Of a DNA stretch of 64,000 nucleotides, positions 23,901 through 34,690 are shown piece by piece. The notes below the pieces were generated by a model. That model saw only the letters and a list, made by a program, of their open reading frames with translations, was not told the DNA's origin and ran no database searches. A program made the translations under genes and the position numbers. Numbering within the stretch: the stretch's first letter is position 1; each line of letters starts with the position of its first letter. Origin of the DNA: Escarpia spicata (lineage: Eukaryota; Annelida; Polychaeta; Sabellida; Siboglinidae); NCBI GenBank assembly GCA_963995525.1, contig OZ023206.1, positions 67,702,308 through 67,766,307 of the forward strand, read 5' to 3'.

Positions 23901-24572
23901 GTTTGTCTTATTTATTTCATTATTTTGTTTTGTTTGTTTCACGGCAACATTGCTAAATTAGAGCTCTATATAGAAGTCATGATTTATATCTTGGTGTGGC
24001 CATAATTTTTTATGACTTACCGGTAGTCTTAGAGACAAAATCTAATCGGAATAAAAAAGTATTAATGTGCATTAGCTGTCACATATTATCTGCAATTTTT
24101 GGGGGGGGGGGGCGATATGGCAGGATCTCCCTGGAGCTGTGGTCCATTCACCTCTTTCTGTGTTCAATTGCTTCCTTGAACCATTGACCTCTGATCCTTT
24201 GACCATTCACCTCTGACTTATTTATTGGCAGTGTATATAAAAATAGATATATTAGGTACCTTGTAGTTATTTGGTTTTGTGGATTCACTACATCGTTTGC
24301 TGCTTCTGGTGTACCACTCACCAGAGGGCACCATTTGGGTAGTTATGTATTCACTTTATCTGTAAATATTTAGCATGCCATTATTGATGACTGCTGAAAT
24401 TAAAATGTTGATGGAAACAAGTTTTGGATGCAAATACTGTAACAGTGAAAACAGCTGCCCTTGGGTTTGTTGCTCCACGGGCGGGTGTAAGCTAGTATGT
24501 ATTATTTATTGTCACTGTTATTTGTGATATATATCTGTTTCCGTCTGACCTTGACTTGTCTGTTGCCATAAG
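23901..24572. other. Intron 4
   Basis: Contains a poly-G run (24,102-24,112). CTCTGTGTTCAATTGCTTCC-type sequence near 24,150-24,220 is also seen near 48,690-48,760 and 35,770, suggesting an old dispersed repeat. No exon. Confidence 0.4.
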
Positions 24573-24706
24573 GTGTAACGAAGTAAAGACCCTCTGTGGT
24601 AACAACGCGTGCCAGAACGGAGGAATCTGTGAAGTGATCAGTGACATTCGCTACACTTGCACATGTGCTGCAGGATACACAGGCCAGAACTGTGAGACAG
24701 ACACAG
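24573..24706 (+). CDS. Exon 5: EGF 4
   Basis: Acceptor GCCATAAG (phase 2), donor ACAG|GTAAAT (phase 1). The first cysteine closes EGF 3. A complete EGF follows, from [15 protein letters not shown] through [14 protein letters not shown], ending ETDT, which leads into the calcium-binding EGF of exon 6. Confidence 0.88.
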
Positions 24707-24757
24707 GTAAATCAAAGCACATACATTTCGCATTTAATTTACCGTATTTGTTCTATT

Positions 24758-25425
24758 AAGGCCAGACACCCAGGTGAAATGGTGTTTTTTGACAAAAAGA
24801 CTGAAAATGGTTTTCTGCCAGATTATTATACCTTTGTATGCATACTATCAATAAATGTTAACTTCTATGACAATTATGCGAGTTTTAATCATGGATCAAG
24901 CATTTCGATATCATGTAATGAAATCCATTATGCAATCTTTGACAGCCATTTTCTCAAAAACATTTTTCTTCAAATTTCTGCATTTGGAAATGGGATATCT
25001 CTTGGAATAATTATGCTATATAAATAATGTTTTCAGTGTTGCATTCAGCATATTCTACTGTGTGCAATGATCAGACACTTTTTTAAAATCTTGAATCGTT
25101 TGAAAGATATGGCCATATTTGTTGCCAAAAAACTAGATTTTGTTTCGTATTTTACCCAAAAAATTATTAACAAAATAAAAACAACATTTCAAAAAATGCA
25201 CAATAGAATCTATAGAGAACAGGGATTTGCAAGAATTATAACTATATATGGATTCAATAAAAAATGGCAGTGTTTCTAAATTTTCCAATATTTGCTCAAA
25301 ATGACGGCCATTTTGTTTGTTACCATGGAAACGGGGGGGGGGGGTCTGACTAAATAAAGTTCAATATATATTTTACTCAGTAAGACCCATTTCATGCATT
25401 GGGCAGAAAAAATTGCTAGCCTTAA
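24758..25425 (+). mobile_element. TTAA-flanked MITE, family C (~670 bp)
   Basis: TTAA at 24,758 and 25,422, with short terminal inverted repeats (GGCCAGACACCC against GGCTAGCAATT). The left ~290 bp are shared with the palindromic element at 54,776-55,438. A poly-G run and ATGGAAACGGG motif near 25,325 also occur in element D and its deletion derivative. No coding potential. Confidence 0.65.
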
Positions 25426-26980
25426 GCGTACATACCCTAATTAGCGTAACCTCTTTTTAGCAGCGTCTGATATCATGACAGTGATCTCCAAGGCCAACTT
25501 TGACTTTGAATGTCACACTAGATTCAAAGCTCGGTGATGAAAAAAATATTTAAAGGTCCACCTAAATTATCAGATGTTAGAATGTTCTGGTATCCTTTTG
25601 CTCATATATGGCAATGCAAAAATCGCTTGCCAGTCACGTCTGCCGAGATGGTTTTTATGGGAGCCCCAGGAGCCAAAGAAATTGGTTATACGCCCCTGTA
25701 TGCTTATTTTATGTATTTTCGTGTTGCAAATATTTGTGAAGCATACTGTAAGGTTAAGGTAGCTGGGCTGGATATCATGTCAGTTGATTTCTTTATTTTT
25801 TTCTTCATAGAACATTAGTAGGTGTCAATATGAACATGTGTACTATTAAAAAAACCAAGGCATCGCCATATGTCACCAATCCATCCTTTAAAAACTAGTA
25901 TTTTTAGTATGTCTGTGGAAAGTCCCTTTTCCGATTCTTGGAAACTGACAATGTTTCCATAGTGACGATCATGTGTGCCATATGCCACTCAAACATAAAT
26001 TCATTCACCGTGAATGCAGATCATATAGTCTGGTTATTCTCATGCCACTATGCTGTTGTATTATAATTACCTAAATGCTGTCAAATTACCAAATACTGGC
26101 GGTAGTTTTGTTTATTCTCCGATAATGCCTGACCTCAACCGCCATTTGCAATGACACGTGACTGACCCCAGCAGGTGTCAATCAATATTGTCTACCACAA
26201 CAAGTTCAACAGGTGGCCTTTCGTAACACAATAACATGAGAAAACTTTGGGTGGAAATCTCAGTAATAGAAGTGTCTGTCAAATCGTGTTGAAATAAGCC
26301 ACATGCCAGTAAAAAGTCACATTTCTAAGCAAAAAACAAGCATCTGGTGACACTTATATTGTCAGTAACAACCAGGAAGTATTACTTAATGTAACTTTTT
26401 ATAAAAACTACAATACTTACAAAGCCATAACTTGGCATATGAACTTGACTTGTGTTTACCCAAAATTGGACGGGATGGTTTTATGTTTGGTGAAGGGGTC
26501 GTGCCAAAAATGCAGTACGGATTTTTGCTCTTTCAATATTGTAGCAAAATGTTTATGAAGCTGTATCAAACTTAATATGCATTTGTTTACAAAAAACCCG
26601 TGTGAATGTCAATAACATGTTTATACTTACAACCATACAAATTTTTCTTTTGGGGAGTTTCTCAAAATGAAAAAAAATACAATTTTAGGGTGATTTTTGA
26701 CATATTTTGTAATTGTCTTTAAACACATTAAAATATCTCTAAACAACGTTAAAAATCAATTCTTTTTGGTCTGGAGTATTGTTTAGTGTCTTAGGCAAAC
26801 TCTGAGAAAAAAATGGTTAGTTTATCTTCAAAATTTAAATTAGAAATGATTAATTCCAAAGAAGCATGTGATAGCTAATGCAGCCACCTTAATAGAACAA
26901 ATACGGTAATTTATGACAACGTTGTTAACTTTTTCTTCCTCCTGGTTGCTTTGTACAGGAGTGAGGTGTAGATCATGCAT
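25426..26980. other. Intron 5 interior
   Basis: AT-rich with scattered CpG-poor sequence. Short open segments at 25,534-25,818 show no recognisable domain. No splice-consistent exon before 27,946. Confidence 0.4.
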
Positions 26981-26989
26981 TGCACTGCA

Positions 26990-27610
26990 CTTGCTGTTGT
27001 TGCTCTCCACTCCTCCCTGTCAGCAGCCCCCTCCCTCCACTCCTCCCTGTCAGCAGCCCCCTCCCTCCACTGCTCCCTGTCAGCAACCCCCTCCCTCCAC
27101 TGATCCCTGTCAGCAGCTCCTTCCCTCCACTGCTCCCTGTCAGCAGCCCCCTCCCTCCCCTGCTCCCTGTCAGCAGCTCCTACCCTCCACTGCTCCCTGT
27201 CAGCAGCCCCCTCCCTCCACTGCTCCCTGTCAGCAGCCCCCTCCCTCCACTGCTCCCTGTCAGCAGCCCCCTCCCTCCACTACTCCCTGTCAGCAGCCCC
27301 CTCCCTCCACTGGTCCCTGTCAGCAGCATCCTCCCTCCACTGCTCCCTCTCACAGCCCCCTCCCTCCTCTGCTCCCTGTCAGCAGCCCCCTCCCTCCGCA
27401 GCTCCCTGTCAGCAGCCCCCTCCTTCCACAGCTCCCTGTCAGCAGCCCCCCTTCCACAGCTCCTTGTCAGCAGCCCCCTCCTTCCACAGCTCCCTGTCAG
27501 CAGCCCCCTTCCTCCCCTGCTCCTTGTCAGCAGCCCACTCCTTCCACAGCTCCCTGTCAGCAGCCCCCTCCCTCCACTGCTCCCTGTCAGCACCCTCCCT
27601 CGTCCACCTT
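26990..27610 (+). repeat. 30-bp C/T-rich minisatellite (~20 units)
   Basis: Unit CCTGTCAGCAGCCCCCTCCCTCCACTGCTC, with substitutions and a few shortened units. It is open in several frames on both strands because of its period; this is not evidence of coding. It lies in intron 5, ~330 bp upstream of exon 6. Confidence 0.85.
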
Positions 27611-27769
27611 TCATCTTCCTCCGACTTTCTAAAATCCCACAATACATTCCTCCCATCTCAGCTGTGGTCTCTTCCTGCCCTCTAACACAGCAGTTTAAAG
27701 TGATTATATTTTCTTGTGAAAAAAACAATGCATTCTTACGTGTATGAAGGGATGTGTATAGAAGAGTTG

Positions 27770-27945
27770 TTGTTATCTGTCTAGACAAGTGCATGAAGGA
27801 CCTGTACTATGTTTTATGCATGGATGTGTACATATAGTTATCTGTTTAGATGAGTATACAGACAGAGTCTGTCTAGATGAGTGAGTTGAAAACCCATGTC
27901 TGTATGGAGGGACATGTACAGACATAGTTGTTGTTATCTGTGTAG
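27770..27945 (+). repeat. Decayed tandem copies of the 3' splice site and start of exon 6
   Basis: The acceptor-exon boundary of exon 6 (GTTATCTGTGTAG|ACGAGTG) has diverged forerunners at ~27,775 (GTTATCTGTCTAG|ACAAGTG), ~27,840 (GTTATCTGTTTAG|ATGAGTA) and ~27,870 (GTCTGTCTAG|ATGAGTG). The last continues with CCCATGTCTGTATGGAGGG, matching exon-6 coding sequence. The arrangement parallels the 81-bp array before exon 3. Confidence 0.7.
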
Positions 27946-28167
27946 ACGAGTGTGCTGATAACCCGTGTCTATACGGAGGGACATGTACAGACAAAGAGAA
28001 TGACTTCAACTGTGCCTGCCCTGCTGGGTTCATGGGGAAGAAGTGTGAGAATCGCCCGTATGAAGGTAGTCTGTGTAGCCCTGACCCTTGTGGTGGCAAA
28101 GGCACCTGTCTCGAGGACTACACCACAAGTAAAGCACGCTGCATCTGCGAACCAGGATATACCTCAG
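27946..28167 (+). CDS. Exon 6: EGF 5 and EGF 6 (EGF 6 lacks its sixth cysteine)
   Basis: Phase 1-1; acceptor ATCTGTGTAG, donor CTCAG|GTGAGA. EGF 5 runs DECADNPCLYGGTC to CPAGFMGKKC. EGF 6 runs SLCSPDPCGGKGTC, RCICEPGYTSG and then joins exon 7 (GRYKTLWLD), so no C6 follows C5. The exon ends where the WxxW domain begins. Confidence 0.88.
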
Positions 28168-28195
28168 GTGAGAAACCGAGTCTGATTCACATTTT

Positions 28196-28275
28196 GACAA
28201 GCACACATGCCTGCATGCATGCATGTGTGTGCACACACTCATGCCTGCATGCATGCATGTGTGTGCACACACGCA
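28196..28275 (+). repeat. Short duplicated CA/TG-rich repeat after exon 6
   Basis: Two ~43-bp copies of GCCTGCATGCATGCATGTGTGTGCACACAC-type sequence start ~30 bp downstream of the exon 6 donor. Self-complementary and likely replication-slippage prone. Confidence 0.7.
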
Positions 28276-28495
28276 AGTGCAGTAATATAGACATATCATA
28301 ATTTATAACCAAATATTATTTAGACAAAGAAAAACACTCATCATAGTTTACTGTTACTAATAAAGGAATTAATTATAACAAATTTCATAACACAGTCTGC
28401 ATAAATATTTAAATTCACTTACACATGCATATGGTAAATAATAAATGAGTTTTTGTGTTATCACAAGTTTTGTGAATGTCGGATGTCGTTTGTAG

Positions 28496-28575
28496 GTCGC
28501 TACAAGACACTGTGGCTTGATGCAAGTGATCCTGATGCAACTGGGGATGATGAAACTTTGGAAACACTGAAACAG
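28496..28575 (+). CDS. Exon 7: N-terminal part of WxxW (mucin-2-type) domain
   Basis: Acceptor TCGTTTGTAG (phase 1), donor AACAG|GTCAGT (phase 0). It encodes GRYKTLWLDASDPDATGDDE then TLETLKQ. This matches the W[FL]D-x-D-P-x3-GD-x-ETL core of the WxxW repeating region (Pfam PF13330 as I recall). The first tryptophan and preceding cysteine of the usual CWTxW start are replaced. Exon 8 supplies the cysteine-rich remainder. Confidence 0.8.
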
Positions 28576-28599
28576 GTCAGTGGTCTCCCTTAGCAAAGA

Positions 28600-28825
28600 A
28601 ATCTATAGAATTCTGTTGAATCCTATAGAATATATGCTATTGGAAATATGACAGGATTTTTCTGCAATACTCTATCATTCTGTAGAAAAATGTAGAATTC
28701 TATAGAAAATCTGTAGCCACTATTTTCTATAGAATTCTGTAGAATAATCTGTGGAATATTGCGCAAAAATCCAATGTCATATTTCCTACAGCACATATTC
28801 TATAGAATTCTATAGATATTTTGCT
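28600..28825. mobile_element. Fold-back element with TATAGAATTCTATAG motifs
   Basis: Imperfect palindrome: left arm (CTATAGAATATATGCTATTGG, then ATATGACAGGATTTTTCTGC) mirrored by the right arm (GCGCAAAAATCCAATGTCAT, then ATATTCTATAGAATTC). No coding potential. It starts ~25 bp after the exon 7 donor. Confidence 0.6.
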
Positions 28826-29261
28826 AAGTTTGCAGTAAACAGTTGAACCCCATGTTAAAGGTCACCTTTGGGACGGGGCCAATGTGACCTTTATACTAAG
28901 GTGGCCGTATTAGCAAGATTAATTTTCTATACACTACTGAAAAGTCATATGAATGTATAACATTAAAAATTCTGAACAATGTCACCATCTATCAAGTTAT
29001 AAAATATATCTACATCAAGTAAAATTGGCTAATCAGTTTTTTGCCAGGGATCTACCTAGAATCCACAGTTTTTGTGATTCGACCATTATAAGTTTATGAA
29101 TAAATGTTATACTTGCACAATGAACACAAGTAGATATGTATTTTTACGATTTGAAATAAATAAATAGCATAGCGACACCTCCCAATAGCATGTGACACCT
29201 CCCAAAAATCTGTTACGTAGAATAAAGTAGTAGATATGCTGATTTACACAGTATGTTAACA

Positions 29262-30252
29262 GGCCTCGAGATTAACACTGGCCCGCTGACCCGGTGCCTT
29301 TTTTTAGGCTTTCGGGCCACCAGTTTTCATATTCCACTGGTTTCAATCCGATTGACCACCATCTGGTTCCCCTCTAACCAGACCCTACCTAGAAAAATAT
29401 GACAACCCTAAAGCCTAATCGTTTTATTTGATATTTAAATAAATGTTTGTTTTATAACATTTTTGTTATAACTAATTAAATAATGGCAACTGCCAAAAAA
29501 AACTCAACTGTCGTCTGCATGATAAAACGCTAGTGCATATGATATTCCATAATGGAAAGGCATCAAGGAAATTTGTTATACTGTCAAACATTTGACAACA
29601 TTGCTAAAGACCCTAGCTGCAGCACTGGATCTTGTAATACAACTGTGCCTTGGGCGGAACGAGAGCAAGGACTCTGGACAGCATTCACATTGTCACACAC
29701 GTGTTGTTTACATCAGTATCAGTCATCGCCAGTCATAAATAATGATAACATGATACACATGGTATCGGCGTTCAGATGCATATTTATCATGAAATAATGT
29801 GCGTGATCCTGGAAATACCGGCCTTAGAATTAAGCCTCAGGCTCAGCCAAAACCAAGAAAAGCTTTCGATGTGCTGAGGACAGCCAGCTAAAGTATCAAG
29901 CCCTGAGCTGAAAATATATGTCAGTGACGTCTCAGATTTTGCATGATTGATAGCATCTAGACTGCCGAGTGATACCACGATTAAAAATCTTCATGTAACT
30001 TTGCGGTATCTCTTCTTATAGTCGCTGTCTTAATTTTGTAAACGATGCGCACAAATAAGAATTTCGGAAACGTCAGTATGACGTCGCTCCAAGCGAACCT
30101 TTGACGTTGTGAAGTGGCCGACAGGCACGTCGGTATCAACATTTAAAAAAACAAAATCCTGGCCAATAATGCTTCTGGGCGGGCCAGTAACTTTTCAAAT
30201 CTACTGGCCCCCTGGGCCAGTGGATACAAAACCTTAGTGTCAAGGCCTGGTT
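29262..30252. mobile_element. ~1-kb MITE with AGGCCT…ACTGGCCC inverted termini
   Basis: The left terminus CAGGCCTCGAGATTAACACT, then GGCCCGCTGACC, is matched by the inverted right terminus GGGCCAGTGGATACAAAACC, then CAAGGCCTG. An inner copy of GGGCGGGCCAGT lies near 30,178. No transposase and no clear target-site duplication. Confidence 0.55.
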
Positions 30253-30497
30253 AAGTCAGTAAGTTTATTTGTGGGCATGTATGTAAAACCTTTTCACTGT
30301 GAGTTATTGTAGAACTGCCTGATAAGCAAGATGCATTTTAATGTCATCACTACAAAGACAGGTAGAAATGCAAGAACAAATGCACGCACTCACATATGCA
30401 TACATGCACGCATGTACATATTATTAAAGAATATAGGTAGATATAGTTGCATAAAGTTAATATTTTCTGTACTGTATCCCTGGCTGTATGGCTACAG

Positions 30498-30696
30498 AAA
30501 CGTTCAGTCTGCGGAGGCACAGCCCCAGTCGGGGCGATATGTCGGGTGAAGGGTTCAGACAAAACCTTCAGTGAGGGCGACTCAACCAGCCAGGTCCTGC
30601 AAGTGGCTTGTAGCACCGCCGGTCTCCTCTGTCTCAACTCCAACCAGACGACTAACACCACGTGTGACGATTACCAGATCCAGTTTGAATGTGATG
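30498..30696 (+). CDS. Exon 8: C-terminal part of WxxW domain
   Basis: Acceptor TGGCTACAG (phase 0), donor GATG|GTAGGT (phase 1). Encodes KRSVCGGTAPVGAICRV, VLQVACSTAGLLCLN, TTCDDYQIQFECDG. These match the later WxxW blocks (ICE.P..IECR, V.CD...GLVCRN, C.DYEIRFLC). Six of the usual cysteines are present. Two N-T/N-Q-T sites could be N-glycosylated (NQT, NTT). The donor is the first unit of the minisatellite that follows. Confidence 0.82.
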
Positions 30697-31076
30697 GTAG
30701 GTAATCTCTGGACACCTGGTAATCTGAGGTAATCACTGGATACTTGGAGATGGTCGGCAACCACTGGACACTTGGTAGTAGGTAATCACTGGACACTTGG
30801 TGATGGTAGGTAATCACTGGGCACTTGGTGATGGTAGGTAATCACTGGACAATTGGTGATGGTAGGTATTCACTGGACACTTGGTGATGGTAGGTAACCA
30901 CTGGACACTTTGTGCTGGTAGGTATTCGTTGGACACTTGGTGATGGTAGGTAATCACTGGACACTTTGTGATGGTAGGTAAGCACTGGAAACTTGGTGAT
31001 GGTAGGTAACCACTGGACACCTGGTGATGGTAGGTAACCACTGGACACTTTGTGATGGTAGGTAATCACTGGAAAC
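30691..31076 (+). repeat. 28-bp minisatellite carrying the 5' splice site of exon 8 (~13 units)
   Basis: Unit GATGGTAGGTAATCACTGGACACTTGGT. The first unit is the exon 8 end itself (GTGATG|GTAGGTAATC), so most units contain a consensus-like donor TGATG|GTAGGT. Use of a downstream donor would add D-G-R then TAA at once, so only the first gives an open product. Confidence 0.85.
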
Positions 31077-31204
31077 TTAATTTCAAGGCAGATAATTGTT
31101 TGTTTTTAAAGACAAAATATCTGGAACATTAAGATGTTAATTTATTTTTGACATGTTTTATACGAAAGTAACTAAGATGTTATGTTGTGTTGTTTTGTTC
31201 ACAG

Positions 31205-31444
31205 CCGGTGGTTCCCAGTGTGTCAACATTGACATGTGTGCAGAGGAGAAGTGTGAGAACGGAGCAACTTGTTCAGACAACTCGGGCGGGGAAGGTGTCT
31301 ACCAGTGCAGCTGTGTCTCTGGATTCACTGGCTACAACTGTCAACACAACATAGAAGAGTGTGCCAGCAATCCTTGTCAGAATGGAGCAACGTGTAACGA
31401 CATGGTCAATGGGTACAACTGTACATGTCTTCCTGGCTACACTG
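31205..31444 (+). CDS. Exon 9: EGF 7 and most of EGF 8
   Basis: Phase 1-1; acceptor TTTGTTCACAG, donor ACTG|GTGAGT. EGF 7: VNIDMCAEEKCENGATC to CVSGFTGYNC. EGF 8: NIEECASNPCQNGATC to CTCLPGYTG, closed by GVHC from exon 10. NIEEC is a calcium-binding EGF start. It directly follows the WxxW domain through A-G-G-S-Q. Confidence 0.9.
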
Positions 31445-31544
31445 GTGAGTGTAATGTAAAGACATCAGGTAAAAGGAGCAGTGGTAACTGGTTTCATGGG
31501 CACACTGCAGACCTTGGGCAAGTGTTCTGTTTAGGTATTGGTGT

Positions 31545-32085
31545 CGGCATGCCCTGGACATGTATTCAATCTCAGTTTTGGAATGTTAGTAGGTTCTGGT
31601 CAAGTGTTCAGTCTCAGTGTTAGAGCATCAGTAGGTTCTGGTCAAGCGTTCAATCTCAGTGTTGGAGCATCAGTAGGTTCTGGTCAAGTGTTCAGTCTCA
31701 GTGTTAGAGCATCAGTAGGTTCTGGTCAAGCGTTCAATCTCAGTGTTGGAGCATCAGTAGGTTCTGGTCAAGTGTTCAGTCTCAGTGTTAGAGCATCCGT
31801 AGGCACTGGACAAATGTTCAGTCTCGGTGTTAGAGTGTTGGTAGGCTCTGGACACGTGTTCAGTCTCAGTGTTACAGCATCGGTAGGCTCTAGACAAGTG
31901 TTCAGTCTCAGTGTTAGAGCATCAGTAACCTCTGGTCAGGTGTTCAGTTTCAGTGTTAAAGCATCAGTAGGCTCTAGGGAAGTATTCAGCCTCAGTGTTA
32001 GAGCATCGGTAGGCTCTGGACAAGTGTTCAGTCTTAGTGTTGGAGCATCATCAGTATACTCTGGACAAGTGTTCAGTCTCAGTCT
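31545..32085 (+). repeat. 42-bp minisatellite (~13 units)
   Basis: Unit approximately GTTAGAGCATCAGTAGGTTC plus TGGTCAAGTGTTCAGTCTCA and GT. Because 42 is divisible by 3 it leaves long open frames, which I do not regard as coding. It starts ~100 bp after the exon 9 donor. Confidence 0.85.
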
Positions 32086-32980
32086 TGATTGCTCTTGTCG
32101 TGGTGTAGCCACATTAGTCCCAGTAACGAACGATTTAGGTTGGACAAAAATGTTAACAAGCTTCCTCACCTGAAATGGGTTCGTTGGTGATATATCTCAT
32201 CACAAAAAATTCTCTAGCCGAATCCACCCATGGCAAAACCTCGTTTTCGGCTCAAATCCAAGATGGCCGGCATTACACAGGGTGTAATATTTAAAAAAAT
32301 TCAAATGGACCTAATTTTTTTACTAAGAAACAGAAACACATTTGAGGTGTCATTTCCAACTAACTTTAGGATGCCCGTTTGTTTGGTGACACATTTGAGG
32401 TGGTTAGAAGTCAAGGTCATGCATTAAGGGGTCAAGGCAAAATTTGATGAAATAAGCTACCAATTAACGTGTAATTACAACCACGTTTACTATGCATAAT
32501 CATTAAACCATATACTACAGGTGATTATAGTTCAAAGTTACGTTTCAATGTCAATCCATCCTATTATGTACATATGCTTATTGTCTATTTACAATCCTGT
32601 AAGATCCTGGTCAACATCCCGGTCATCATCATCATCCTGCTGCTGTGTACTGCAGTCCGTTCTTGCGGCAGGTGCATATTTTCTTATTGCATTGACCACT
32701 GCAATTACATAAAATTATCTTGAGTTGCTCTAGTGCCACTGGCAGAGTCATTCTGATAGGCACGAGACCAGCAGAAGATGATATCCATCCCCTAAGCCTC
32801 AGGGGAGATATCGTTGCCACGCCAATCACTGTACCTGATGATAATTTTAAGTCCGATGGCTGTGGAAGGTGGCTGCATCATTCGTTGGCGGAAGTTACTC
32901 TAGCAACACGTATTGTGTAGAAGTAGCCACCTTTAGCAAGAACTTCGCCACCTGTGAGGAGTTGACGCTTAGTGATGTGG

Positions 32981-33248
32981 TATACTCGTACTTGACATGG
33001 TATCACACCCACTGAGAGTGTGCAGGAAGAGCAGAGCTGAGAGGGCTTATACTCGTACTTGACATGGTATCACACCCACTGAGAGCGTGCAGGAAGAGCA
33101 GAGCTGAGAGGGCTTATACTCGTACTTGACATGGTATCACACCCACTGAGAGTGTGCAGGAAGAGCAGAGCTGAGAGGGCTTATACTCGTACTTGACATG
33201 GTATCACACCCACTGAGAGTGTGCAGGAAGAGCAGAGCTGAGAGGGCT
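32981..33248 (+). repeat. 67-bp tandem repeat, four units
   Basis: Four nearly identical 67-bp units starting TATACTCGTACTTGACATGG at 32,981, 33,048, 33,115 and 33,182. Located within the transposon, 3' of the minus-strand gene relic. Confidence 0.9.
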
Positions 33249-33438
33249 GGATCCAGGTTCTTCTTCACCGTAGTGATGAACACTGTCTGTTTATCACTCT
33301 TGTGGCATAGACATGATGTATCATCAGCTGAAAAACGCCAGAATCTTTTGCGACAACAGCTGTTTGTTTTGTCATACAGATTTTGTTGTCAGCATCCCCT
33401 TCTGCGTGCTCAACAGTGATGTCTGCTTTGACCATATC

Positions 33439-34690
33439 TTATGCAAGGAGGTTGAAGAGGACCTGCTTGTTTGATGTATTGGCAAGGAAAGCTTTTTTGC
33501 TCATGGTTAAATGCATTTCTGCGGAAACTGAGACTGAAGCACCAACGTCGTTCCCTGTCCTACGATGATGAGCTTCATCCATAGTGCTGGAGCTGTGATA
33601 CCTGTCAAACACAACCAAATGCACAGCCATAGCTGCAGCATACATGCCGGATATACATAGTGCAGATCTCGGCATAGCTGGAATGCTTGGGCCATGAGAA
33701 CTTGTGGAGCAATCCTCCCCATCAACAATAAACTGCAAGCCCTTGTCAAGCATGGCTGAAACGATGCATGCAGGGACAGGCTTTAGAAGATGAGCTCTAC
33801 TTTGTCCCCAGTCCACATTCACGTATGATTGTTGAAAAGAGATAGGGGGAAAGAGCACAACTCATGTTTGAAGAGATCAGGCATAGGGATATCGCAGATA
33901 CCCATAACAAGAAGATGCTTGTACAGACGCTGGGGATCCATCTCAATTCGCTCCCAGGAAGCAGTTTTGACATGGGCATCTGAGGCCAGAGTGTTCACTT
34001 GATTCTTCTGGGAGAACTTGTAATCCACAGAATGACCGATCATGGAAGTTAGGATCTTCTCTCCGATACTTTGAGCATTGTCCACGTTCACTGACCCGAT
34101 CCTCTGCCATCAACTGTGTTGAGAGAATTACAAGCTTTTCTGAAGTTTTGCTGAAAGGTCCCCACTCAACAAAAACCTGAAGCAGCTTCTGTGTATCGGA
34201 CATGTCACGTCGGATGTGTGATGCTGGTAGGTCATAATGCCCATCTCCTGTATTTGAAGAGAACCCCGCTATCTGAAACATGGACGGGTCTGGATAGCAG
34301 GAAGAGAAGACGAGTACTCTCATTGAAGCCACTGCCATGCTTTAGACCCCCAGTTGACTTAACTCCAGCCATCAGAACTTGCTCTATGAAGAGATCTGTG
34401 AGTCTACCTGACCATGCACCATCATTTCCCCTGACCGGGAAGAGACCCTTCATGAAAGCTGCATGTATGTTTGGGTGAGTACGATCAATGTTCACCATTT
34501 TTGGGATGAACAGCGCAAGAGATTTTGTGTAGTTATTGTTCCCAGCAGCTGCAAGATAAGCCTGCATATCACACAGAGACTGTAAATACAGGGACCAGCT
34601 TCCTATACATGCAGACCGGATGAAGGCCCTCAGAATTGCGACCATTCTCTGATACTGCATCCACAGCCTGGCTGGTCCATGCGTTTGCAT
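33439..34690 (-). pseudogene. Decayed uncharacterised gene inside the inverted-repeat element
   Basis: Read on the minus strand, the C-terminal part holds VVFDRYHSSSTMDEAHHRRT then VSVSAEMHLTMSKKAFLANT. The upstream part has RMVAILRAFIRSACIGSW, YTKSLALFIPKMVNID, FIEQVLMAGVKSTGGLKHGS and SETQKLL-like segments. I recall similar proteins of unknown function being widespread in invertebrate genomes, with FDxY…K/RDxxHxRR blocks. Frame changes and stops separate the blocks. The biochemical role is unknown; no DDE triad is recognised. It may be cargo or a new transposase type. Confidence 0.5.

Noticed and set aside
26913..27747. Proline/serine-rich proteins of ~240-255 residues
   Set aside because: Several overlapping frames and the opposite strand are equally open: a 30-bp minisatellite effect.
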